Shown piece after piece: positions 24,901 to 36,900 of a stretch of 64,000 bases of DNA (within the stretch, counting starts at the first letter, position 1; each line of letters begins with the position of its first letter). The position numbers and the translations under genes were made by a program. Location: assembly GCF_048418805.1 (NCBI RefSeq), contig NC_132781.1:57683648-57747647 (forward strand), given 5' to 3'. The notes under the pieces were generated by a model. It worked only from the letters and a program-made list of their open reading frames with translations. It had not been told where the DNA came from and did not search any database. The stretch comes from Vulpes vulpes. Lineage: Eukaryota > Chordata > Mammalia > Carnivora > Canidae.

Positions 24901-27900
24901 TGGCAAAAAGTTACTGCTGAAAGTTACCTTTTAAAGATATATCATAAAATAATTACAAATAAAATAACGTCTGGAACTTGCCTAACACATAACAAGGGGA
25001 CAGGCAAAAAGGCTAGTTGGTGGGAGAACAGATGGGACAAAACCAGCCACATGTGTACATGCAAGAGTTGAAGCTGAATGACAGGTACACAGAGTTCACT
25101 TTTCTCCTTGTATTTGCATGAAATATTCCATGATTTAAAGAGAAAATGAAGATGCTGCTTATAAGACTTTATGAAATCTTCCAGAACTTATAGAACAGTA
25201 TCCTAAAGGGGGTGAATTTTAAAGTATGTAAACTATAGTTCAATAAACTTGATATATATATAAAAAAAAGAAAAAACTAGTCACTCTTTGGAACTGAATT
25301 AATCCCTCCAGAAGTAAATTCATTTTTTAAAAAGTAGGCTCTACACCCCACATGGGGCTTCAACTCACAATCCCCAGATCAAGAGTCACGCGGTCTACTG
25401 ACTAAGCCAGCCAAGTGTCCCACTAATTTCAATTTTTAGAGAATCTCAGTATTTACGATTCTGAAAGATTTTGTGGTTATAATCTATAAGAATTTTTATC
25501 TTCAGGTAAGGTGCTTAATCTCAAAAGAATATCCTAAGAATATATACTATGCCCTGAAAACAAGAAGCTAATTCAGAAGATTGGTGTTTCTTTTTTAGCA
25601 GGGAAAGGAGAGTTAAATGCAGACAAGGAAAATGCTACCTATATTTAGATAAAGAATAAAAAAAGACAAGTGCTTTGTTACATACAGTTATCTCAGTTTC
25701 CCAGTCTGTCTGAAGTCTCTGCCCATGAAGGGTAGGTGGATATGAATAACTAAACAGCAATTTTCCAGAGAATTTAAATAGCAGTTACCTGCAATTTCCT
25801 GTAAGCGATCTTCATCAATGTTAGGGTCAAAATCACTTCCCAAGACATCTGTACTCCAGGTCTCACTCACTGTTTCTGATATATCTCTGTCATCTGTTAG
25901 TCCCATCATGTCACGTATTTCAAATTTCCTTAGCTTATCATCAAGATTATCTTGTGTTGTAGCTATCAAAAACAGAATTAAGCACTTAAAAATGGTACCA
26001 GCACAGCTATGATTTTTTTAATCAACTTTAAAGATACATATTTTATCATTAATACTGAGCAAGCAGTCCCAAAACACTGAATTATTCCCCTACGGATGTA
26101 CTCTTTACCTCTCTGAACTGAGCTCAGGATATATACCCTGGTAGATTGTAGATTAACTGGGACAACCTCTACAGTGCGACTTTGATAAAAAATTGGGATA
26201 TATTCCCCTCTCTGTGTATTTGCACAGGCCCTGTTACTTGCTTTGGCCAAAAGAGCAAAAAGGAAACGAGGCAGTTTCAAGGCCAGGCCTCAAGATACCT
26301 TATAAAATTTCTGCTCTCTTTTTCACCTTCTGTCATGAGAACAAAGCTTAAGCTAGCCTGCTGGTGAATGAGGGACCACATGGGACGAAGTGAAGTTCAT
26401 CCTAGAGCAGCCAACTCCTCACTGACCACCTGTCCCCCCGCTTTAAGGCTAGCATTTTCTTCCACTAGGTTTTTCCCTATACTTCCAACCATATGTATCT
26501 CTTATTCAGAACTGCCAAGGCACTTCTGTAACACTTCTGGTCATTTGTCTACCTTCCTCTCCCTATTCTAAGTACCTTTAACCTCAAGTATTTATCTTTG
26601 TATCCCTGAAAAGTTCAGTATTACAGAACTGAAATGCCAAATATTACAAGATTCAAGCAATTCATTTTAATTATTCTATGTAACTTCAGCCTAAAAAATT
26701 CATTTACCAACTAAACACTTTTTAAGAATGGAAAGAACTATGAATAAATGCAAGTTTGAAAAAAAAATGCAAGTTTGATGGTCATTATATAATCAACTTA
26801 AAGTTATTCTTTTACTAAACACAGTCAACCTACATGGAACACAACCAGGTAAATTCTTTGCTACTTAAGCAACTGTGTTCAACTTCACTTTACCTTGCTC
26901 ATGCTCTAATAGCTGTAGAGCTTCAACTCCATTACTCCCAGAAGGTCCAGCTCCAAGTTCTGATACAGATTCTCCTTCCAGGTCTAGAGAGGATACTGAA
27001 TTGGAGCGATTTGAGGGACCTAGAGAAATGTTTATACTGTGAGTGAACTTTTTAAATCATGAGCCACCATGTAACTTTTCATGTCCTGATAATAGACTAG
27101 ACTGATTAAGGTAAAAAAAAAAAAAAAAAAAAAAAGACTGATTAAGGTACATTTATTTATTTGTTTATTTAAATGTATTTATTGGGACTCCTGGGTTGCT
27201 CAGTGGTTGAGCATCTGCCTTCTGCCCAGGGCATGATCCTGGAGTGCCGGGATCGAGTCCCACATCTGGCTCCCTGCATGGAGCCCACTTCTCTTTCTGC
27301 CTGTGTCTCTCTTTGTGTCTTTCATGAATAAGTATATAAAAATCTTTAAAGGGATCCCTGGGTGGCGCAGCGGTTTGGCGCCTGCCTTTGGCCCAGGGTG
27401 CGATCCTGGAGACCCGGGATCAAATCCCACGTCGGGCTTTAAAGACAAAAATGTATTTATTTATTTTAGAGAGTATGTGTAAGCAGAGGACACAGAGAAA
27501 GGCAGAGGGAGAGAGAATCTCAAGCAGATTCCTTGTTGAGCACAGAGCCAGATACAGGGCTTGATCCTAAAACCCTGAGGAACATGACTCAAGTGGAAAT
27601 CAAGAGTGGAATGCTTAACCGACTGAGCCACCCAGGTGTCCCAAGGTGCTTTTATTTATGTATTTATTTTTATTAAGGTGCTTTTAAAATTTTTTTTAAA
27701 TTGCTTTTAGGCAGAGGGAAGGAAAGAAGGAGAGGAAGAGAGAATCTTAAGAAGGCTCCATGCTCAGTGCAGAGTCCAATGCAGGGCTCGATCTAATGAC
27801 CCCTGAGATCAAGACCTGAGCTGAGAGCAAGAGTCAGATGCCTAACCCACTGAGCCACCCAGGCGACCCTACCATTCTACTGATAACAGTATTCTGGTTT

Positions 27901-30900
27901 ATTTTTATTAAAATTGGGTTTAGGGGATCCCTGGGTGGCTCGGCGGTTTAGCGCCTGCCTTTGGCCCAGGGCGCGATCCTGGAGTCCCGGGATCGGGTCC
28001 CGCATCAGGTTCCCGGCATGGAGCCTGCTTCTCCCTCTGCCTGTGTCTCTGCCTCTCTCTCTATCTCTATCATAAATAAATAAATAAATCTTTTAAAGAA
28101 ATTAGGTTTATGTTGTTTTGTAACCCTTTTTTGTTTACCCATATAGCAGTGACATTTCCCTCTATAATTTAACATTCTTAAATAACCTGAGTTCTTAATG
28201 GTTTTTTACTTTAACTTCAAATGGGCATAATTTATTTAAATATTCTTGTTTGATTAAACATAGATTGCTTCTACTTTTCAAGCATTTTAAAAAGCCCTTC
28301 ATGGCGCCTGGGTGGCTCAGTGGTTGAGCATCTGCCTTTGGCTCAGGTGTTGATCCCTAGGTCCTGGGATCAAGTCCTGCATCGGGCTCCCCACAGGGAG
28401 CCTGTTTCTCCCTCTGCTTATGTCTCTGCCTCTCTCTCTGTATCTCTCATGAATAAATAAATAAAATCTTAAAAAAAAAAAAAAAAGCCCTTCAACAAGC
28501 AACCTTGAATTGTTTCCTAGGATAAATTCCTAGAAGCACAATTGCTAGTTTAAAGGGCATGTCTATTTTTAAGGCACAGATGTAGTATTAAAAGCACTGG
28601 AACACTTGGGTGATTCAGTAGGTTAAGCATCCCATGTTGGAACCCAGTGTGAAGCCTACTTAAAAAAAAAAAAAATAGAATGGTAAAATTACAAATGATT
28701 CCGTTTCCTTTCTGCATTTTCTAGACTAAATATACATTACTTATGTTCTAAAAAGTTCAAAAAAAGGAAAAGTTATTACATTTTATGTTTAAAATGATAG
28801 TAAACTCAACTTTCTTCATTAAAATGTTTGTCCTCATACATGGAATGACAAATTCTCATTTCATAATCTATGCTTTTAATTTTCTAATTTTATTCCTATT
28901 TCCATTGTATCTTCCTGCTTCATAAAGGTGTGTGTGAATAAAGAAATACAGAACATTAGATGTATACATAATATCATGAAATACTAGTGAGTCCATTTTT
29001 TTCCCATTTAGACATGCACCATATCCCTCTAAAGGAGCTCCATAAGCTTTGGTATACATTAATACTAGAGAAATTTTGGCATTATTCAAGGTTCAATGAA
29101 GACTGTTATCTTTTCCGTTTTCTATGATCAAAGGTCTCTTGCAATCTTTTTCTTTTAAATTTTCTTCTTGCAATCTTATTTATTCCAGAAACAATCTTTA
29201 TAGCCAACTGTTCAAGATCATTAGAGGAAAACTTCATTACTCTCCTTAGGGAGAAAAACAGATAGTATAATTATAATTTATAAGGCTCCTTTAAAGATCA
29301 CAAAACAAGTATTACTTGAATCACACAACTCTGAATGAAGTAACCCTTCACCTTCGGATATTCCTTCCAGATTATCACTGCAGAGGGAAAAGCGCAAGGT
29401 TTTATCAGGTTTACCATGGAGTTTGTTTTCATCAACAGGGACATCTCCTTGTCCTCCATCCGAAAGTTGCATGTTTAGGACCTGAAAAATAAAATGCCAA
29501 AAATATATATATATAAGTAATAAAAAACAAAATGCCATTGGTTTATTAGAACTGAAAGGTTACTGATATGAAAACAGACCACAGCAAATGGATATTTAAG
29601 TTCTTCTTCTTCTTTTTTTTTTAATTTATTTTAAAGATTTTATTTATTTATTCGTGAGAGACACACACAGAGAGAGGCAGAGACACAAGCAGAGGGAGAA
29701 GCAGGCTCCATGCAGGGAGTCTGACGTGGGACTTGATCCCAGGTGTCCAGGATCACACCCTGGGCTGCAGGCAGCACTAAACTGCTGAGCCACCCGGGCT
29801 GCCCCTATTTAAGTTCTTCTTAAATTCTCATTTTTAACTAAAAACCCATTTATGAGATTCTGATAAAGCTTTTAAGTATCCCTAGAATAAAAGTAGATGA
29901 GTTAAAAAAAAGTGAACCTATGCCTTCCCATCATCTCAACTCAGGATGAGAAACTAAACAATCGGGTATTAGTGAGTGGTGGGTAGGATCATAAGAATCA
30001 AAAGGTTTTGGAATCAGCAGGCTGGTCCTTCTGATTCTGCCATGTGCCAACTATGTAATCTTGGGTAAATGATTTAAGCTCTCTAAACTCCAGTTTCTTT
30101 ATCTATAAAAGAATCATGGTAATAGTAGGCATGCCATGGAGTTGCTGAGGATTAAATAAAAAGATGCACAGAAAGCATCTGCATGGTAAAAGGACATTAA
30201 ATTTGCAGTACATTTTTTTCCAAAAGTTAATAAACTGGTATCCTTGGGTGGCTCAGCGATTGAGAGTCTGCCTTGGGCCCAGGGCATGATCCTATAGTCA
30301 CAGGATCCAGTCCCACATCGGGCTCCCTGCGTGGAGCCTGCTTCTCCCTCCGCCTGTGTCTCTGCCTCTCTCTGTGTCTCTCTGTGCTTCTCATGAATAA
30401 ATAAATAAAATCTCTTAAAAAAAAAAAAAGTTAATAAACTAATTCAATAGGAAGAAAACATAGAACAAATTATTTTGTAGGCATCAGAATTCAAACCTGA
30501 ATTCAAATTTGAACCCTGCCTTGATCACAGCCACAAAAGTCCATACCAGAAGCTGAATTGTGACCTCACAGCCATCTCTAGCCTAGAGCTGATGGTCTTT
30601 TTACAAAGTTTCTATTTGTTAGATGACTTCCAAAAAAGAGAATTCTTATCCCGCCACATGAAGTTCATAACTCAGCTGTAAACGTGTATCTCCAACCTAA
30701 TGAAGAACTGAGTGCTTTGCTGAAAGTCAAACAGCATGTTTTAAGCACACATGGAACTCAAAATCACAGCCACTAGCATCTTAGGTTATTGGCAAAATAT
30801 GAAGGAAGAATAGTATCCTCACTTAAAAAGAATTAAAAAACCCAAAACCTTCTATGTGCTGTTTTGGCCCTACATTTAAATAAATAAATTAAAAAAATAA

Positions 30901-33900
30901 AATAAAATAAAATAAAATAAAAAAATAAATGAGTAAATTAAAGTTTTTTAAAGGCTCTATACCTTTATTCATGTGATACTTTAAAAAAGCCATTTAAAGA
31001 TAGAATTATTTTGGGGTGCCTGAGTGGCTCAATCAGTTAAGCATCTGCTTTTGGCACAGGTCATGATCTCAGGGTCCTGGGATCGAGCCCAGCATCAGGT
31101 TCTTTGCTCAGTGGGGAGTCTGCTTCTCCCTCTCTCTCTGCTCCTCTCCCCACTCCCACCCCCTACTGCTCATACTTTCTCCCTCTCAATAAAATCTTTA
31201 AAAAAAGAATTTCTCTCTCTCCCCTTATAAATTAAAGAATAATTTTCCTAAATTTGCTTGAAATTAAATGCAGACATAAAAATTTTATATTTTGGGTTTT
31301 TTTTTTAAGATTTTGTTTACTTACTGGACAGAGAGAGCTAGAAAACGCAAGCACATAAGCAGGGGGAGTGGCAGGCAGAGGGAGAGAGAGAAGCAGGCTC
31401 CCTGCTAAGCAAGGGAGCCCAATGTGGGGCCCACATGTTCCCTGGGATCGTGACCTGAGGCAAAGGCAGACACTTAACTGACTAAGCCACCCAGGCACCC
31501 CTACATTTTGTATTTTTAAGATAACTTGGATCTTTAAACTCATAATGAGCAATGTACAAAAAATCTTCAGGAAAAATCTATGTAAAGGCCTAGAGAATGA
31601 TAAGATTAACACCAAACAAGAGGCTTATACCACACTGAAGATACTTCCCTGCACAGGAACCCAGGGGCTGTCTTCAAGGCTGCCAGAGCTGGGAACTGGG
31701 GGAAGGTTACCAGGGGAAGGTAAAAGGCCACAGAGCTCCCTGACTGAAACTCAGCAACTGTTTCCCTCATTCAGCATTCCCCTAGATGTTATACATTTTT
31801 TTATTATATCTCAGGAGTTCCTAAAAAGTTGATTCTGACAGTTTTTGCCAGCTCATCTGTGTGTGTGTATGAAGATAATTCTAGAGTGTGACAGAGCTCT
31901 TTCCTAAGGGTCATGCCACAAATCCAAACACAGTCTTACGGGCAAGCCCGGGTGGCTCAGCAGTTTAGCACTGCCTTCAGCCCACGGCCTGAAGACCCAG
32001 GATTGAGTCCCATGTCAGGCTCCCTGCATGGAGCCTGCTTCTCCCTCTGCCTGTGTCTCTGCCTCTCTCTCTCTCTCTGTCTCTTATCAATAAATAAATT
32101 TTTAAAATCTTAAAAAAACAAAAAACACAGCCTTACTAATCACTATAATCACTTCATCGACCACTATAACTGGCCCCTTCATCCCAGGTCAGGAATAGGT
32201 GTTTTTTTTGTTGTTGTTTTTTTGGTTTCTTTTTTAAAGATTTTATTTAGGGGAGCCCCGGTGGCCCAGCGGTTTAGTGCTGCCTTCAGCCCAGGGCGTG
32301 ATCCTGGAGATCCACGATCGAGTCCCACATCGGGCTCCCTGTGTGGAGCCTGCTTCTCCCTCTACCTGTGTCTCTGCCTCTCTCTCTGTGTCTCTCATGA
32401 ATAAATAAATAAAATCTTAAAAAAATAAAAAATAAAAATAAAATAAATAAAATTAAATTAAAAAATAAAGATTTTATTTATTTATTAGAGACACGCACAC
32501 AGAGAGAGATTGAGAGAGAGAGAAAGAGAGAGAGAGAGGCAGAGACACAGGCAGAGGGAGAAGCAGGCTCCATGCAGGGAGCCTGACGTGGGACTCGATC
32601 CTGGATCTCCAGGATCACACCCTGGGCTGATGGCGGTGCTAAATCGCTGAGCCACCAGGGCTGCCCAGGAATAGGTGTTCTTGAGTAATAGCAGTCACTG
32701 TTGAATATATAAGATGCTTCTTTTTGATTTCTTCATTCCCTTTGCCTCTCTCCAAGCTCTTCTGTTTACAAATATCTTAAAAGATTTCCACACCCCAACT
32801 GCATTTCTTCAAAATGTTTTTACTTTCTTAGTTATCTTTTCAGTATCCTCTTCCATTTCTTCCTAACCAACTAAAGAACAGAAAATATTTCTAAAGAATA
32901 TCTGGCTCCTAAAGCAGGAGTACCACTAGTATATCATTAGAAAGAAAAGAAACAAAAAACATTTCCTACAAGTCACTGGAAAAGTCTTTTCAATTTTCAT
33001 ACTATAATTTCCTGGCTTCCCATCTCTTCTATACTATTAGGAAAATTATTTTTGGTGTAGACTTAATCACCAACTATTATACTATTTTTTTTCTATTGTA
33101 CTATTAATATCAATATATTAATGTGAAAGGTCCCCAGAACTATTCACAGGAAGTTTGGCATTTAATGTACTCATTAAATACATACTGACTTACAGAAGTA
33201 AGAGACCATAAATTAGGAAAAAAGAACCTAATTATTTAATATTAATGGCTGTAAGTTAAATGTAACAATACATTCATACCTCATTTTCTGACATCATCCC
33301 TGGAGTGAGCTGGGGACCTGTCCCTAAAGAAATGACCAACACCTCTTCTGGCTGTACTTCCTGGATGGTTTCTTGAGATGATCCTTCATGCTCCATATGT
33401 AAGTCCATTAGCACATTGGTGCGGCTTCTACTCCGAGTTGCTAATAAAAAAATTTTCAAATATGATAATTTAGAGAACAAGATAAAATGAAGAAAACGGT
33501 AAATACAAAAATGTATTTTATATTAATGTACGACATTTGCGCATGCACAAAAAAACAAGTGGTGAGAATATGAATTTTAAAAAACTCCTACATCTTCCCA
33601 GTTACTCTACTGATGACTAACACAGATTGTCCTTCAAAACAGATAGTCAGAAACAACAGGCTTATGTGCACCTGACAGGGAGTGACACACACAGATAAGC
33701 ACACCTGCATAACAGCAAACATATCTGTCCATTTAAGACTTAGGGTGACAAAAATAACATTACCTTATTCCTTATCAAGATACCTTTAACAATTTCTCCC
33801 ATAAAATGATTTAACTGCCACAGGTCTCCCATACTAATAACTGAACTTACAAGCATTAGAAATTTTCACAGGGACGCCTGGGGTGGCTCAGCGGTTTGGC

Positions 33901-36900
33901 GCCTGCCTTCGGCCCAGGGTGTGATCCTGGGGTCCTGGGATCGAGTCCCGCATCAAGCTCCCTGCATGGAGCCTGCTTCTCCCTCTGCCTGTGTCTCTGC
34001 CTCTCTCTCTCTCTCTCTGGGTCTCTCATGAATAAATAAATAAAATCTTAAAAAAAAAGAAAAAGAAAAAGAAATTTTCATAGAGAAATCCAATAGCCAT
34101 ATAAAGTAATATATGGTAATCGGACAACTGTTGACAAAATCAGAATCAGTTTTTGAAAACATGTTGACTTTCCTGAAATGTACTAATCTCCCTCTAAAGG
34201 TGCAGGAAAAAAGACTTCCCTATGTTTGAATATAAGTGTCCCTTCTGCTTTATAGAAACATTCTAAATAATGAAAATCTAATTATTTGTGTTTTTTCCCC
34301 CTACCTATAAGAAAATAATACTTTTTTCTAAAATTATCATTCTACACATCTTATAAGAACTTTGAGATACTCAAAGATTTAGATAGTTTGACAATTTCTC
34401 TATGATTTTAAGTCTTCTGCGACAAGTTTCAATTTTCTTTCAGAGGGGAATAAAATTCAACACAACCTGAATACTAAATATAAATTCTACTTTAGTGCAA
34501 AATAATCAAAAGTACAGACATAAAGCAAAAACACTCTATAGAAAAGTCAACTTCACTTTGAGTGAAAGCTATCCTACTTGAAGACAGAAATATAAAGAAT
34601 CCTCTAGAGGCACCTGGGGGCTCAGTCGGGTAAGCTTCTAACTCTTGGTTTCTTGGTTTCAGCTCAGGTCATAATCTCAGGGTTGTAGGATCAAGCCCCA
34701 CAAGCTCCACACTCAACAGGAATCTGCCCAAGATTCTCTTCCTCTCCTTCTCCCTCTGCCCCACCCCTCGCATGCTCACTCTCTCTCAAATAAGCAAATA
34801 AATAAATCTTAAAAAAATATAAAGAGTCTTCTTTAGACAATGCTGTAGATCTGCTCATTAATCACTCTGGCTTTCAAAATTCAGAGCATACATCAATTCC
34901 CAAAAGTCGAACACAGGTTCACTCTCACATCTTTATTTGCTGACCTTCATCACTGTCTTCTACTGAACTGTGAATTTCAACTTTATGAACTACATGAATC
35001 TTAAGCAACAAATTTTATAATTTATAAAAATGCAAGTAATCAAAATCTATGTAGCAATTTACATAAAGCAAAAGCAACATGCACATGGAGCACACTTTCA
35101 TATACTGTTTCTTAAATGAAAGTTATATAAGAGGAGGAAGAACAGCCTATTACCCACCAAATGGGGTTACTAGAGTAATATGAGCAGTAAGATTTGTGGC
35201 TGAGGAATCCCAGGCAGTGATGGCTGCTAACTGTTGTCCTGGGTTGCGAAAGCATTAAATAGAAAGAAGATCAATCCTCTGAATAATGGACACATTTTTT
35301 AAAAATACAAAATAAATTCAATGACCAGGTCATATGACTAAACAAAGTAATATTGGGCAAATATTTGAAATTTACTTTCCATTATACCCCATTTAACGAT
35401 ACTTCTGGATGACAAGAAATGCAAGAACAGGAGTGAATGACAGAGGGAAAAAAATCCCTGATTTACCAAAAATCATTTATTCCTTCATGTGAAAAAAGTG
35501 CAAATAGGCTGTAATATTAAAAATCACTGAGTATTGGGGCACCTGGGTGGCTCAGTGCCTGCCTTCAGCTCAGGTCATGATCTCAGAGTCCTGGGATTAA
35601 GCCCCACGTTGGGCTCCCTGATCAGCAAGGAGTCTGCTTGTCCCTTTCCTGCTGCTCCTCCCTCCTGCTCTTGATTGCACGCACTCTCTCTCTCAAATAA
35701 ATAAAATCTTTAAAAAAAAAAAAAACCACTCCGTGTTGGGTCAGCAGTGGCTTACTTAGCTGGTTAAGCACCCAACTCCGTTTTTGTTTTTTTTAAGATT
35801 TTGATTTATTTATTCGAGAGAGAGAGAGCATATGAGCAAGTGAGGGGAGAGGGCAGAAGGAGAAGCAGACTACACCCTAAGTAGGGAGCACAACACGGGG
35901 CTCGATCCCAGGACTCTGAGATTGTGACCTGAGCTAAAGGCAGGTGCTTAACCAAATGAGCCACTCAGGTGCCCTTAAGTGCCCAACTCTTGATTTCGAC
36001 TCAGGTCACAATCTCAAGGTTGTGAGACTGATCACACATCAGGCTCTGCGCTCAGTGGGAAGTCTGCTTCTTTCCCTCTCCCTATGCCCCCTGCCCCACT
36101 TGTGCGCTCTCATCCTCCTTTCTCTCTCTAATAAATAAATAAATCTAAAAAAAAGAAATCACTGCATGCCAAACTTCATCTTTTTTTTCTATTTTTAATT
36201 CTGATAATTGATATTCTGGGATGATGAAAGCTAAAGACTTGAAGAATATGATGTCATATTCTTTTTTTTATGATGTCATATTCTTGTTGATATTATTCCA
36301 TATTACATTAAATATAAGATGGATTAATTTAAGAAACTGTCAGTTCTTAACAAATTGGCTCAGAGAAGTTTAAAAATGAAATCCTATTCTTCAAAATGTA
36401 TAAAATAACTATTCATTTTCACTAATTGTCACTGACACTAAAACACCGCTTCTTGGCCTAAACACTCTTTCCCTCTCTCTCTTATCTACTTTGTCTAACT
36501 CCCATTCAACCTTCAAAGAGAAAGTATGATCTTCTCCTGACGCCATCATCACCTACCCAACATAGGTGCCCCACAAGCCTCCATACATGCTTATTTCCTT
36601 CAGACACAATATAATGAAGGCAACTGGTTTCCTCTTTTTCTCCCCAACTAGACTATTAGCAATCAGCACAGTAGCAGCACATCCTAATGGTCTTTGTATC
36701 CCCAATGTCTAACACAGTGCCTCCCATGCAGGATAGTAATTATACCTACTCTTTTTACATGGATTTTTTTGCATGAATTAAATGAAACAACATCTATAAA
36801 GTGCTCATCCAGATTCTGGTACAGAGTACATGGTAATGCTCAATTTGTACGTGTGTGTACGCATATAGATAACAGATGTTTACTATGTGAGTAAAATTTA

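Noticed and set aside
25688..25969. 93-codon frame extending past exon 9
   Set aside because: The frame runs through the GT donor after LQEIAG; the extension NCYLNS is intronic.
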